Origin: Streptomyces sclerotialus
GTDB taxonomy: Bacteria > Actinomycetota > Actinomycetes > Streptomycetales > Streptomycetaceae
Direction of reading: 5' to 3'
DNA length: 64,000 nt
NCBI GenBank assembly: GCA_000719105.1
Contig: JODX01000022.1
Span: 1 to 64,000, forward strand
Position numbers and translations under genes: made by a program
The notes under the pieces: generated by a model
The model's database searches: none
The model's input: only the letters and a program-made list of their open reading frames with translations
What the model was told of the DNA's origin: nothing
Shown: positions 18,052 to 27,318 of the stretch, one piece after another
Position numbering within the stretch: position 1 is the stretch's first letter
How the letters are laid out: each line of letters begins with the position of its first letter

Positions 18052-18810
18052 TCAGACCTCAGGGCGCAACATCGGCGGGTTGAGGAGCGTGGCACCGCCC
18101 GCACGGAAGAGCTGGGCGGGACGGCCGCCCTGGCGCGTGGTCGTCCCCCCGGTCGGCACGAGGAAGCCGGGCGTGCCCGTCACCTTGCGGTGGAAGTTCC
18201 GCGGGTCGAGGGCCACGCCCCAGACGGCCTCGTAGACGCGGCGCAGCTCACCGACGGTGAACTCGGGCGGGCAGAAGGCCGTCGCCAGCGAGGAGTACTC
18301 GATCTTGGAGCGGGCGCGTTCGACACCGTCCGCCAGGATCTGCGCGTGGTCGAACGCGAGCGGGGCGACCGGTTCGCCGTCACGGCCGTGACCACCCTGC
18401 TGCAGCAGTTCCTCCACGGGCGCCCACCGTGCGCCGTCGGCGTCGCCGCCGGCCCTGGGCGCAGGCAGGTCGGGGGCCAGCGCCAGGTGGGCGACGCTGA
18501 CGACACGCATCCTCGGGTCACGCTTGGGGTCGCCGTAGGTCGCGAGCTGTTCCAGGTGCGCACCGTTGTCCTGGGCCGGCGCCGAGGGATCGTGGGCGCA
18601 CAGCCCGGTCTCCTCCGCCAGTTCCCGTTCGGCGGCCTGGGCCAGATCCTCATCGGCCCGCACGAACCCGCCGGGCAGCGCCCAACGCCCCTGGAACGGC
18701 TGCTCGCCCCGCCGTACCGCCAGCGCACACAGGGAATGGCGACGCACGGTCAGCACGACCAGGTCCACGGTGACGGCGAAAGGCGGAAAGGCTGACGGGT
18801 CGTAGGGCAT
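18052..18810 (-). CDS. Nudix-type transcriptional regulator (NrtR-like)
   Basis: Protein of 252 residues with an N-terminal Nudix hydrolase domain and a C-terminal winged helix. The Nudix box is complete: Gly, five residues, Glu, seven residues, then RELAEETGL (within residues 45-75). The C-terminal half (KIEYSSLATAFCPPEFTVGE through LDPRNFHRKV) is the DNA-binding part of NrtR-family regulators, which often respond to ADP-ribose or sugar derivatives. The ATG at 18810 starts at the conserved MPYDPSAFPPFAVTVDLVV. The candidate operator at 18821-18840 sits just upstream, implying autoregulation. The upstream neighbour is a debranching-enzyme-like gene, so a role in carbohydrate rather than NAD metabolism is possible. 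Confidence 0.82.
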   Translation of the reverse strand: MPYDPSAFPPFAVTVDLVVLTVRRHSLCALAVRRGEQPFQGRWALPGGFVRADEDLAQAAERELAEETGLCAHDPSAPAQDNGAHLEQLATYGDPKRDPRMRVVSVAHLALAPDLPAPRAGGDADGARWAPVEELLQQGGHGRDGEPVAPLAFDHAQILADGVERARSKIEYSSLATAFCPPEFTVGELRRVYEAVWGVALDPRNFHRKVTGTPGFLVPTGGTTTRQGGRPAQLFRAGGATLLNPPMLRPEV

Positions 18811-18820
18811 GCCGCGATCA

Positions 18821-18840
18821 TAGTCGTCTTCCTGACGATA
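18821..18840. promoter_or_regulatory. Candidate operator of the Nudix regulator
   Basis: TAGTCGTC-TTCCT-GACGATA is an inverted repeat, imperfect by one extra base, ending ten bases before the regulator's start codon. Nudix-type regulators commonly repress their own genes from such sites. Confidence 0.5.
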
Positions 18841-18941
18841 AGCACTCCCTTCGTCGACTGCTCCCCCTCCTGATCCACTTCTTGTCCGCCACGGCCCTCC
18901 CATGCGGCCGCCCTCAGGTCCGCCGTCGGTGTCGTCCGAGG

Positions 18942-21446
18942 TCACACTCCCAACTGCAAGCCGTCGGCAGCCTCCTCGACCATGGCCAGACCGAGTCTGC
19001 TGACACGCACCGAGAAGGGGGCGCCCGCGACCCGCAGTCCCGTGAACCCGATCTCGCCCAGTGGCGCACTGCACACCGGGCGCAGGGTCACCGTCCCCGC
19101 CGGGGCGTCGGGGCGGATTCCGGCGAGGGAGGTCAGGACGAGCACCCCCGCGGCCGCGGCGGTCGCGGCGGGCCGGCAGGCCGCCGGGTGGGGCAGTGGA
19201 GCGCTCCCCTCCGTACGCTGCTCCCCCGCGTACATCTCGGGCAGCCGGTGCCCGAAGGTCTCCGCAGCCGCCAGCACGCCTCGGAGCAGCGAACTCGCCT
19301 CCCTCTCGTAACCCGTGGCGGCCAGCCCCGCGACCGCGACCGCCGTCTCGTGGACCCGCACGGCTCCCCCGCGATGACCGAAGGGATTGAACGCCGCCTC
19401 CTTCGCGCCCAGGGTCCGCAGCCCCCAGCCGGAGTCCATGGCCGGGCCGCCCAGCAGCCGGGCGAGCTGTCCGGTCCGTACCCGGTCGAGCAGACCCGGG
19501 GCCGTCGCGCCGGAGCCGAGCAGGCCGGTGTCGAGGAGGTGGGCGGCGGCCGCGCCGAGATGCGGGACGGGCCGCCCGTCCGCAGTGCGGGCGGCCGCCG
19601 GTCTGCCGCCGCCCCGGTCCTCGACCCAGAAGTCCTCCCGGAACGCGGCGCGCAGTTCTCCGGCCCACTCCCGCAGCTCGGCGCCGCCCGGTCTGCCGTA
19701 CGTGTCCAGGAGGTCGGCGCCCAGCACCGCCGCCCTGTGCGCATGCGCCTGCGTCTCACAGCGCAGCGGCCCGCCGGGCTGCGGGTCGTGCAGGTAGGGC
19801 CGGTCACCGACGGTGCTCCGCAGCCACCTCAGGCAGCGCTCGGCGGTCGGCAGCAGTTCCTCGGCCTCCTGCTCCGGGAGCCCCCAGCGCCGGGCTTCCG
19901 CCAGGAGCACCGGGAACAGCAGGGTGGCCTCCGTACCGGTGCAGCCCGGCGGCAGGTACGGGCCCGCGTCCCGCAGCGGCCCCGGGATCAGGCCCGACCG
20001 CGGCCCCGGTCCGCCGAGTTGGGTGCGGGCCAGGATGCGGAGCGTGCCCACGGCCAGCCGGGTACCGAGCGGCAGCGTCATCCTGGCGGCGGCGAGAGCG
20101 TCGGCCGGGGCCAGGCCGCAGCGCCAGGGCGCCCCCGCCGCCGGGTAGGTGGCGGCCGGGCCGGCCGGGTCGCGCAGCAGCAGCGCCCGGAGGTCCTCGA
20201 CACAGGTGTGCAGCAGCGCCTGCACCCGGGGGTCGTCGCCGGCCGCCGTGGCCTGGGCGACCGGGCTCGTGGCCCCGCGCCCCACGGCTCTGACGGGCCC
20301 CGCGCCGTCCGGGCGTACGCGCAGCTCCACCGTACGGGTGCCGCCCGGCGGGAGCTCCAGATTCCAGCGCAGCAGTCCCGCGGAGGCGAGGGCGTCGGCG
20401 GGCGGCGGGTCGGCGGTGACCGACGAGTGCCCGGTGGCGCTGGACCAGCGCAGGCCGGAATCGTGCACGCTGGCGGGGAGTTCGCGCCCGGCCCGGCCGG
20501 AGGCGATGGCACCCAGCTCCGCGAGGTCCGTGCCGAGCGCCACCTCGACGGGCAGCCGCAGGGGGCGGAGCACCGCGCTGTGCAGGGTGATCCGTTCCGT
20601 TCCGTCCGCGTACCGCATGCGCTCGACCACGATGTCCGGGTCCGGACCGGTGTCGGCGGACACCCGGAGCGTCGCCGTGAACCGCGCCCGGTCCGCCGCG
20701 ACCATCCGCGCCTGCACGGCGAGCGGCTCCCGGCCGGCCACCCGCACCTGGCAGCGGGAGAGCACGCGCCGCCCCGCGCGGTAGAAGCCCTCCAGCCCCT
20801 GGCCGGTCAGCTGTCCCTGTGCCGTGGAGAGCACCATGCCCGGCAGGGCGACACAGATGAACGCGGTGTGGGCGGGAGGCAGGTCGGCGGGACGTCGCGG
20901 GAACGGCGCCGACACCGGCACCGGAAGCGGAGGCGCGTGCGGATGCCGGTGCGGCACCGGGCGCCCGGCTTCGGGGCGGCTGACGAGCAGGGCGAAGGGA
21001 CTCGAAGCGGTCGGGTCGCTTCCGGCAGGGTCGATGGGCTGAGGTCTGTCCTCGGCGGAGGGGATGGGCGCGGCGTCGTCCCGGGGCGCGGTGCCGGGCG
21101 TGCCGGGAGCGATACCACTCCTGGCGCGGGCGGGCAGGGACGGTGGGTGGTCCGTCGCCGGGGCACCGGAGACCGGTCGGTGCGTGTCCGGGTGGGCGGC
21201 CGGCGGCCGGACCTGGCCGGGAGACCGGCCCGGCAGATCGCCCTTCTCCAGGGGCTGGTGCCATGTCCGGTGGCCTGTGCTGAGGTACGGCGCCGGCCGG
21301 GTGCCCGTGCCCGTCCCCCGTGGCGCGGGGTTGTCGAGCGCCGCGGTTCTCGTCGCCGGCAGACCGTCGTCGTGGGAGGACTGGGCGTCACGGCGGAGAG
21401 GTGGGCGGTCGCCTTCCGGGGCGGAGGGCGGGGTGAGCGAAGACAT
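18942..21446 (-). CDS. Glycogen-debranching-enzyme-like protein
   Basis: Protein of 834 residues. The first 190 or so are a Pro/Arg/Thr-rich, probably disordered extension. Then comes a GDE_N_bis-type beta domain (starting near TAFICVALPGMVLSTAQGQ, with DRARFTATLRVSADT and SAVLRPLRLPVEVALGTDLAE). A six-hairpin glycosidase-like helical domain follows to the end (DSGWGLRTLGAKEAAFNPFGHRGGAVRVHETA). This architecture is annotated as amylo-alpha-1,6-glucosidase-like; the substrate is unknown. The ATG at 21446 has GGAGAAG upstream. The Nudix regulator lies downstream, 131 bases away, on the same strand. Confidence 0.78.
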   Translation of the reverse strand: MSSLTPPSAPEGDRPPLRRDAQSSHDDGLPATRTAALDNPAPRGTGTGTRPAPYLSTGHRTWHQPLEKGDLPGRSPGQVRPPAAHPDTHRPVSGAPATDHPPSLPARARSGIAPGTPGTAPRDDAAPIPSAEDRPQPIDPAGSDPTASSPFALLVSRPEAGRPVPHRHPHAPPLPVPVSAPFPRRPADLPPAHTAFICVALPGMVLSTAQGQLTGQGLEGFYRAGRRVLSRCQVRVAGREPLAVQARMVAADRARFTATLRVSADTGPDPDIVVERMRYADGTERITLHSAVLRPLRLPVEVALGTDLAELGAIASGRAGRELPASVHDSGLRWSSATGHSSVTADPPPADALASAGLLRWNLELPPGGTRTVELRVRPDGAGPVRAVGRGATSPVAQATAAGDDPRVQALLHTCVEDLRALLLRDPAGPAATYPAAGAPWRCGLAPADALAAARMTLPLGTRLAVGTLRILARTQLGGPGPRSGLIPGPLRDAGPYLPPGCTGTEATLLFPVLLAEARRWGLPEQEAEELLPTAERCLRWLRSTVGDRPYLHDPQPGGPLRCETQAHAHRAAVLGADLLDTYGRPGGAELREWAGELRAAFREDFWVEDRGGGRPAAARTADGRPVPHLGAAAAHLLDTGLLGSGATAPGLLDRVRTGQLARLLGGPAMDSGWGLRTLGAKEAAFNPFGHRGGAVRVHETAVAVAGLAATGYEREASSLLRGVLAAAETFGHRLPEMYAGEQRTEGSAPLPHPAACRPAATAAAAGVLVLTSLAGIRPDAPAGTVTLRPVCSAPLGEIGFTGLRVAGAPFSVRVSRLGLAMVEEAADGLQLGV

Positions 21447-21706
21447 GAGTCGGCTTCTCCTGCGCTCGACGCGCCTGCGGTGAGCTCGGCGCCAGGTGTG
21501 GGGCTCCGGTGGGACGGGGGCGGTGGGACGGGTGCATGGGACGGGTGCGGTGTGACGGTACGACTGGCCATGGGTTCCGCCACTCAGGTGAACGGAGGGG
21601 TCCGGTGCCGGGTCACGGCCCGAAGCCCCGATGCCGACCGAATGGCGGCGTGCGCGGGGCACGGAGAACCGTCTCCACGCCGCGCTCCTGTCTTTCTCGC
21701 CTCCCT

Positions 21707-21754
21707 CGCCTTCCTTGCTTCGCTCGCCTTCCTTGCTTCGCTCGCCTTCCTCGG
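21707..21754. repeat. 18-bp tandem repeat
   Basis: CGCCTTCCTTGCTTCGCT occurs exactly twice (21707-21724 and 21725-21742), followed by a partial third copy. Confidence 0.85.
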
Positions 21755-21760
21755 CAGACC

Positions 21761-21805
21761 CGCCTTGCCCGCCTCGCCCGCCTCGCCCGCCTCACTCGCC
21801 TCACC
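21761..21805. repeat. 9-bp tandem repeat, five copies
   Basis: Units CGCCTTGCC, CGCCTCGCC (twice), CGCCTCACT and CGCCTCACC run head to tail. The sequence is close to the core of the adjacent 18-bp unit, suggesting a common slippage origin. Confidence 0.85.
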
Positions 21806-21863
21806 GAGGCAGTCGGCGGCGAGACCGGGCCGTGTTCCATCACCGACCCGTCCGCTCACGCCG

Positions 21864-23672
21864 TCACTCGGCACCGCCGCGCCTCTCCCGCTCGTGCGCG
21901 CCCGGACCGCCGCGTGCGCTCCTCCGCGGGCCACCGCTCACGTTTCCGCCCGCACCGCCGGTGACGCGCCCCGGGCCCCCGAGCCCCGGGCCCTCACGCC
22001 CCGGGCCTCCGCCGGCGGGTGAGATGCCGTCGCTCACCCGCCGGCGGGCATGGGGCCTGCGGGTGGGCCTCCGGGGGGCCGGAGCTTTGGGACCCGCCTC
22101 GGCACGTGTCCGGCGCCGGCGGCTCGAACCGGGCCCGTCCTGCGTCCCGCGATCGCCGACGGTGACGGCGGTCACGGGTGCGGAGCGCCCTTCGCCCTCC
22201 GCACGGAGGCAAGTGCGGACGGACTCGGGATCGAGCCCTTCGTTGCAGGCCTGGTGGAGGAGGCGGGCGAAGAGGTAGTCGGGATCGGCGGCGAGGGCCA
22301 TGGCCAGCGCTTCCCTGGCCTCGAGTTCGTCGCCGGAGGACCAGGCGACCCAGCCCGCGAGCGTGAGCGGAGCGGCGGCGTGTTCCCCGTACGGGCCGAC
22401 GCAACGGCGGGCGAGGGTCCGCCAGAGACGCAGGGCCGGCCCTGCCTCCTCCCCCTCCATCCACGCGGCCGCCCGGTCACGGGTCGTGCGGTCCTGCAGA
22501 CCGAGGATCAAGGAGGCCGCTTCCTCGGGCCCGACGAGATCGTCGTCACGGAGGTCCCCCTCGAGCGCGCCGGAGACCGGTGGGGCGTCCGTGAGGCGGC
22601 GCAGCAGGCGACCCGCGAGTGCGAGCGTCTCCTCGGCCACCTCCGCGCGGTCCTCGTCGTGCAGGATCCGCGGCACCAGCGCGGAGTTGGCGGCGTCGAG
22701 AGCGGCCTCCTGCCGTACCGCGGCAGCGGTCTCCCAAGGAGTCAGCCTGGCCCTCAGTGCCCGCAGGGTGCCCCGTACCTGCAGGCCCGCATAGGTAGCC
22801 GCGGCAGCCAGGACCGACGTACCCGGCAGGCCCATCGTCCCGCCCTCGGCCGGGCAGCAGCCGTTGTCTGGACAGCAGTACGACCAGAACCGGCCGTCGG
22901 TGATGCACAGTGCCTCGACCACGGGCACGTCGAGTCGGCCGCAGGCCAGACGCAGCAGCTGGGCCAGCGGTCGCAGGCGTTCCAGCACGTCCCGCCGCGA
23001 CTCACCGTCCGACGGGTCCTGGCAGAAGAAGGCGACCACGCTCTCCGGCCTGGCCCCCCGGCGCTCGCTGCCGGTCACGAGTCCGCGTGACAGCTGCTCG
23101 GCCGCGGCGGGCCAGTCGTCGGTCCGGACCGGAATACCGAGTCTGGCCCGCCCGCCGAAGCGGCCGCGCCCGTCCCGGTCGTGCACCGCGACGAGCACGA
23201 TGCTGTCCTCCGGCCGGTACCCGAGCAGATAGGGCAAGGCGTCGGCCAGCTCCGCCGGCGTCCGCAGCGTGACCTGGTGCTCACCGCACGGATCGGTGGA
23301 GGCGCCATGATTCGGGTACGCCTCGGAGGCACTGTGTTCCGTAGGCCGTCCGGGGGCGCCGAGTCCCGCATGCACTCCAGACCCCACCGGTGCGTCGAAG
23401 GCTCCTGGAACTTGTGCCACGTCGGGGACTTCTGCCACGTCGGGAACTTCTGTCACATCAGGTGCTGCTGCCACATCGGGGGCTTCAGTCACGTCGGGTG
23501 CTGCTGCCGCGTCCCGGCCCTCGGCAGCACGCCTGGACGGTCGGGCGGCATGATTCGCACGGATGGACGGAGGCCGGGAGAGGTCGCCGCAACCGCCGCG
23601 CACCTCATGGCCGCACTGCCCACCGATGTCGCCGTCGCCGGAGGTCCCGGTCGCTTCGCTGTGGTTCGTCAT
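21864..23672 (-). CDS. DUF4192-family protein
   Basis: Protein of 602 residues; the central part matches the actinobacterial DUF4192 family of unknown function. The N-terminal 130 residues are low complexity and include a hexapeptide-like repeat ([12 protein letters not shown]), encoded by an 18-bp DNA repeat. The DUF4192 core begins at [23 protein letters not shown] and continues through [28 protein letters not shown] and [20 protein letters not shown]. The C-terminal 110 residues are Arg/Pro/Gly-rich. Cysteines in [10 protein letters not shown] could bind metal. It is transcribed divergently from the RecQ-type helicase gene, 162 bases away, so the two may share control. Confidence 0.8.
   Translation of the reverse strand: MTNHSEATGTSGDGDIGGQCGHEVRGGCGDLSRPPSIRANHAARPSRRAAEGRDAAAAPDVTEAPDVAAAPDVTEVPDVAEVPDVAQVPGAFDAPVGSGVHAGLGAPGRPTEHSASEAYPNHGASTDPCGEHQVTLRTPAELADALPYLLGYRPEDSIVLVAVHDRDGRGRFGGRARLGIPVRTDDWPAAAEQLSRGLVTGSERRGARPESVVAFFCQDPSDGESRRDVLERLRPLAQLLRLACGRLDVPVVEALCITDGRFWSYCCPDNGCCPAEGGTMGLPGTSVLAAAATYAGLQVRGTLRALRARLTPWETAAAVRQEAALDAANSALVPRILHDEDRAEVAEETLALAGRLLRRLTDAPPVSGALEGDLRDDDLVGPEEAASLILGLQDRTTRDRAAAWMEGEEAGPALRLWRTLARRCVGPYGEHAAAPLTLAGWVAWSSGDELEAREALAMALAADPDYLFARLLHQACNEGLDPESVRTCLRAEGEGRSAPVTAVTVGDRGTQDGPGSSRRRRTRAEAGPKAPAPRRPTRRPHARRRVSDGISPAGGGPGREGPGLGGPGRVTGGAGGNVSGGPRRSARGGPGAHERERRGGAE
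23415..23504. repeat. 18-bp repeat inside the DUF4192 gene, five units
   Basis: Degenerate units of the form TGCCACGTCGGGGACTTC run from 23415 to 23504 on the plus strand. On the coding strand they specify a repeating Pro-Asp-Val-Ala/Thr-Glu-Val/Ala peptide. Confidence 0.8.
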
Positions 23673-23712
23673 GCCGCGACCATCTCGCGGAACTCAAACC
23701 TCCGCTTACCCC

Positions 23713-23721
23713 TGTGGACAA
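23713..23721 (-). promoter_or_regulatory. DnaA box (consensus), minus orientation
   Basis: TGTGGACAA is the exact complement of the Streptomyces consensus DnaA box TTGTCCACA. It lies in the divergent promoter region of the DUF4192 and RecQ-type genes. Confidence 0.65.
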
Positions 23722-23773
23722 GTCCGATCATGGACACGCCAGCCATCGATTTCAATCATGAACACATCAGGAG

Positions 23774-23782
23774 TTGTCCACA
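23774..23782 (+). promoter_or_regulatory. DnaA box (consensus), plus orientation
   Basis: TTGTCCACA, a perfect DnaA box, faces the inverted copy at 23713-23721. Between the two lie direct repeats ATCATGGACAC (23727-23737) and ATCATGAACAC (23755-23765). Confidence 0.65.
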
Positions 23783-23834
23783 GCACCGGCAGACCCGCTC
23801 GCACGATGTCCGAGGCATCGGGTTGCATGGAGGC

Positions 23835-26021
23835 ATGACCAACGACGACCAGCCCACCACGGACCGCCAGGCCCGCCAGGACCTGCGCACCGCCGCCGAT
23901 GCCGTACTGAGCCGACTCGTCGGCGCGTCGGAGGGCGCCGCCCGGCTGCGCGAGGACCAGTGGCGCGCCATCGAGGCACTGGTCGCGGACAAGCGCAGAG
24001 CCCTGGTCGTGCAGCGCACCGGCTGGGGGAAGTCCGCGGTCTACTTCGTCGCGACGGCGCTGCTGCGCGAGCGGGGCGCCGGCCCGACGGTGATCGTCTC
24101 CCCCCTCCTGGCTCTCATGCGCAACCAGGTGGACGCCGCGGCCCGCGCCGGGATCACCGCGCGGACCATCAACTCCTCGAACACGGAGGAGTGGGACTCG
24201 ATCCAGCGCGAGGTGGCCGCGGGCGAGGTCGACGTGCTGCTGGTGAGCCCTGAGCGTCTGAACAACCCCGACTTCCGCGACCAGGTACTGCCGGAGCTGG
24301 CCGCGGCGACCGGCCTGCTGGTGGTCGACGAGGCGCACTGCATCTCGGACTGGGGGCACGACTTCCGCCCGGACTACCGTCGGCTGCGCACCATGCTCGC
24401 CGACCTTCCGCCGGGCGTCCCCGTACTCGCCACCACGGCGACGGCGAACGCGCGGGTGACGGCCGACGTGGCCGAACAGCTCGGCACCGGCGGCGGGACG
24501 GACGCCCTGGTCCTGCGCGGCTCCCTCGACCGGGAGAGCCTCAGCCTCGGTGTGCTCCGGCTTCCGGACGCCGCCCACCGCATGGCCTGGCTCGCCGAGC
24601 ACCTGGACGAGTTGCCGGGGTCGGGCATCGTGTACACACTCACGGTGGCCGCGGCGGAGGAGGTCACCGCGTTCCTGCGGCAGAGCGGGCACACGGTGGC
24701 CTCTTACACCGGGAAGACGGAGAACGCGGACCGCAAGCAGGCCGAGGAGGACCTGCTCGCCAACCGCGTCAAGGCGCTGGTCGCCACGTCGGCGCTGGGC
24801 ATGGGGTTCGACAAGCCCGACCTGGGTTTCGTGGTGCACCTGGGCTCGCCGTCGTCGCCCATCGCGTACTACCAGCAGGTGGGGCGCGCAGGCCGTGGTG
24901 TGCGGCACGCCGAGGTGCTGCTCCTGCCCGGCAAGGAGGACCAGGCCATCTGGGAGTACTTTGCCTCGATCGCGTTCCCTCCGGAGGAACAGGTACGCCG
25001 CACGCTGGACGCGCTCGCGCGCGCGGAGCGGCCCCTCTCGCTGCCCGCCCTCGAACCGCTGGTGGAGTTGCGGCGGTCCCGGCTGGAGACGATGCTCAAG
25101 GTCCTCGACGTGGACGGCGCGGTACGGCGCGTCCAGGGCGGCTGGGTCTCGACGGGCGTTCCCTGGACGTACGACACCGAGCGGTACGCCTGGGTCGCCA
25201 AGCAGCGCGCGGCCGAGCAGCAGGCGATGCGCGATTACGTCACGACGACGGACTGCCGTATGGAATTCCTGCGCAGGCAGCTGGACGACGACGAGGCGGC
25301 ACCGTGCGGACGCTGCGACAACTGCACGAAGCCCCGGTTCCCGGACTCCGTGTCACCCTCCGCGCTGGCCGCCGCACATGGTGAACTCGCGCGCGCGGGT
25401 GTCGAGGTCGAACCCCGGAAGATGTGGCCGACGGGCCTGCCCGCCGTGGGCGTCGACCTGAAGGGGCGTATCCCCGCTGATGAACAGTCGGCAACCGGAC
25501 GGGCGTTGGGACGGCTCTCCGACATCGGCTGGGGCAATCGGCTCCGTCCGATGCTGGCACCTCATGCACCGGACGGCCCGGTGCCGGACGACGTCGCGCA
25601 GGCCGTGATCGGTGTGCTGTCCGACTGGGCGAAGGGCCCGGGCGGCTGGGCCTCCGGGCAGCCCGACGTCCCGCGGCCGGTCGGTGTCGTCACCATGGCC
25701 TCGCGGACCCGTCCACGGCTCGTCCAGTCCCTGGGTGCACGGATCGCGGAGATCGGGCGCCTGCCGCTGCTGGGCTCGCTGGAGTACACCGAGGGGATCA
25801 CCCGGCTCTCCCGCAGCAACAGCGCGCAGCGGCTCAAGGCACTCCACGGGGCGCTCACCGTGCCGCCCGGCCTCGCCGATGCCCTGCGGGAGGCCGGCGG
25901 TCCCGTGCTCCTCGTGGACGACATGACCGAGACGGGCTGGACGATCGCCGTCGCCACGCGCATGCTGAGACGTGCCGGCGCACAGGGTGTGCTGCCGCTC
26001 GTGCTGGCCGTACAGGGATGA
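23835..26021 (+). CDS. RecQ-family DNA helicase with C-terminal phosphoribosyltransferase domain
   Basis: Protein of 728 residues. The SF2 helicase core has motif I RTGWGKS (61-67), the DEAH box at 165-168 followed by the RecQ-typical [13 protein letters not shown], motif III TTATAN, and motif VI in [12 protein letters not shown] zinc-binding subdomain has cysteines in [10 protein letters not shown] and CGRCDNC. Instead of an HRDC domain, the C-terminal 200 residues end in a phosphoribosyltransferase-like fold with the PRPP-loop motif [13 protein letters not shown] (691-703). The ATG at 23835 has GGAGG only one base away; a TTG at 23823 with better-spaced GAGG is an alternative start. Two DnaA boxes lie upstream. 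Confidence 0.9.
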   Translation: MTNDDQPTTDRQARQDLRTAADAVLSRLVGASEGAARLREDQWRAIEALVADKRRALVVQRTGWGKSAVYFVATALLRERGAGPTVIVSPLLALMRNQVDAAARAGITARTINSSNTEEWDSIQREVAAGEVDVLLVSPERLNNPDFRDQVLPELAAATGLLVVDEAHCISDWGHDFRPDYRRLRTMLADLPPGVPVLATTATANARVTADVAEQLGTGGGTDALVLRGSLDRESLSLGVLRLPDAAHRMAWLAEHLDELPGSGIVYTLTVAAAEEVTAFLRQSGHTVASYTGKTENADRKQAEEDLLANRVKALVATSALGMGFDKPDLGFVVHLGSPSSPIAYYQQVGRAGRGVRHAEVLLLPGKEDQAIWEYFASIAFPPEEQVRRTLDALARAERPLSLPALEPLVELRRSRLETMLKVLDVDGAVRRVQGGWVSTGVPWTYDTERYAWVAKQRAAEQQAMRDYVTTTDCRMEFLRRQLDDDEAAPCGRCDNCTKPRFPDSVSPSALAAAHGELARAGVEVEPRKMWPTGLPAVGVDLKGRIPADEQSATGRALGRLSDIGWGNRLRPMLAPHAPDGPVPDDVAQAVIGVLSDWAKGPGGWASGQPDVPRPVGVVTMASRTRPRLVQSLGARIAEIGRLPLLGSLEYTEGITRLSRSNSAQRLKALHGALTVPPGLADALREAGGPVLLVDDMTETGWTIAVATRMLRRAGAQGVLPLVLAVQG

Positions 26022-26325
26022 CCCGCCGCGGAAACGGCCGTCGGGCCGACGCACGGCGATCGGGGAACCGGTGGCGGGGGAAGTTGCGGCAATCTTGACC
26101 GACGCGTGCATCGCCGCAGAACTCACAGCAGGGATATAGGCGACAGATCATCGGAAAGCGGTCGGCTGGATGGATTGCTCGTTGCCGCAACGAAGTTCGA
26201 CAGGGAAAATCGAAGTCCGCTCCCCGCACGGTATCTTCCCGATCAGGTCAGGGTTCTGCTGCGGCGTGCGCTCCCCTTAGTCCGACTCCCGCCCGCAGTA
26301 TGGGCGCGTAGCCGAAGGGAGGAAC
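26022..26325. other. Gap between RecQ-type and RadC-like genes
   Basis: These 304 bases hold no gene. They contain the perfect palindrome GTTGCCGCAAC (26181-26191) and a related GTTGCGGCAA at 26083-26092. The strong GGAGG ribosome site of the next gene lies at the right end. A promoter is expected, but no clear -10/-35 pair was recognised. Confidence 0.45.
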
Positions 26326-26955
26326 GTGACCTTCGGATTCGCTCCGTCCTCGGCGGCGAACACGTCGGCCTCCACCGACCTGTACGCCGCTTCCGCCAAC
26401 CCGGTGGCCCGCATACTCGAACCCGCGGAGTGGGCCGCTGCCGGTATCCCGCTGCTGCGCAACCCTCGGGACGTCGTCAGCGGTCTGCACGCGCGCCACC
26501 GTCCCCGGCCGGCCACCGCGGTCGTGGCCGTTCTCGATCCGGACGAACGGCTGCTGGCGAGCGCGTCGTTCGACCGCCGCACGGCTCCCGCGGACGGCTG
26601 GATGTTCCGCAACGCACTGCTCGCACAGCTGCGCCGGGTCATACCCCACGACCTGCGCCGCCGCACTCCGGTACGCACCGCGGTGCTGCTCTACTGCCGC
26701 GACGGGGACGGGCGCTGGACGGAGGAGGACGGGGCGTGGATGTGGGGTCTGCGGGACGCCTGCACGCTGCACGGGCTGCGCTGCGGGGCGTACATCACGC
26801 TGACGCGTGACGGCTGGCAGGTCCTGGGTGAGGGCCGGGGCGGGCGCCGTCCCCACACGGACTCCCCCGCCGGGCCCCTGACCGCTGCCCCGCCACCGCC
26901 ACCGCGGACCGGGGGCGCGGCGTCGGAGATACTGCGCCGGGCCGCCGCACGCTGA
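26326..26955 (+). CDS. Conserved protein with degenerate RadC/JAB-like fold (inferred)
   Basis: Protein of 209 residues, GTG start with GGAGG four bases upstream. I do not recognise it as a named family. The middle (VVAVLDPDERLLASASF, then VRTAVLLYCRDGDGRWTEED, then LRDACTLHGLRCGAYITLT) follows the strand-helix pattern and spacing of RadC/JAMM proteins around their HxHPSGD...D site. In this protein Tyr and Arg replace the two metal-binding histidines, so no protease or nuclease chemistry is expected. The last 35 residues are a Pro/Ala-rich tail. It lies between a RecQ-type helicase and convergent RNase HII genes. The fold assignment is inference by eye. Confidence 0.55.
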   Translation: MTFGFAPSSAANTSASTDLYAASANPVARILEPAEWAAAGIPLLRNPRDVVSGLHARHRPRPATAVVAVLDPDERLLASASFDRRTAPADGWMFRNALLAQLRRVIPHDLRRRTPVRTAVLLYCRDGDGRWTEEDGAWMWGLRDACTLHGLRCGAYITLTRDGWQVLGEGRGGRRPHTDSPAGPLTAAPPPPPRTGGAASEILRRAAAR

Positions 26956-27230
26956 ACCCGGCGCTCCGGTCGCACACGCGTTGCACCGGCCGACGACGCA
27001 CACGGCGCGGCACCGGTACGCACGGAAACCTGCCCGGGACCACCCCGGAAGGCTCGATCGGGACCGGGCAGCACTCCGCACGCGGCGAGCCGCGCACAGG
27101 GCGGTCGCCTCGCGGAGGACGGTCGCTCCGTGGCGGTCACCCCGTGGCGACCGTCACTGTGGAGCTCGTCGTCGGCGGCCGCTCACCTCGGGCTCGGCAC
27201 CGGACACCCGGCATCGGACCGGAGACACGA

Positions 27231-27284
27231 GGCCGGACCCGAAGGAACCGGACGTCGTCCGGCCGGACCCGAGGAAGCCGGACG
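27231..27284. repeat. Two 24-bp direct repeats, 30-bp period
   Basis: GGCCGGACCCGA followed by GGAACCGGACG-like sequence occurs at 27231-27254 and, with two substitutions, at 27261-27284. The repeats lie in the 363-base gap 26956-27318 between two convergent genes. The gap otherwise holds nothing I can identify except a short CTGAGG/CCTCAG hairpin at 27301-27322 that overlaps the stop of the next gene. Confidence 0.65.
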
Positions 27285-27318
27285 GCGAGGAGCCGCAGCC
27301 CTGAGGCTGCGGAACTCC

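Larger units (their letters stand above)
21447..21863. other. Intergenic region carrying two tandem-repeat blocks
   Basis: These 417 bases between the DUF4192 gene and the debranching-like gene contain no convincing gene. They include two complete copies plus a partial copy of an 18-base unit and five copies of a 9-base unit, listed separately. Because both periods are multiples of three, reading frames across the repeats stay open and give Ala/Glu/Lys/Arg-rich peptides; I do not call these genes. Confidence 0.55.

Noticed and set aside
21584..21934. Short minus-strand frame across the tandem repeats (Glu/Ala/Lys repeats)
   Set aside because: No ribosome site of note, overlaps the 3' end of the DUF4192 gene, and openness is explained by repeat periods divisible by three.
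18882..22022. 1046-residue open frame opposite the debranching-like gene
   Set aside because: No recognisable domain, spans repeats and intergenic DNA; a shadow of third-position GC bias.
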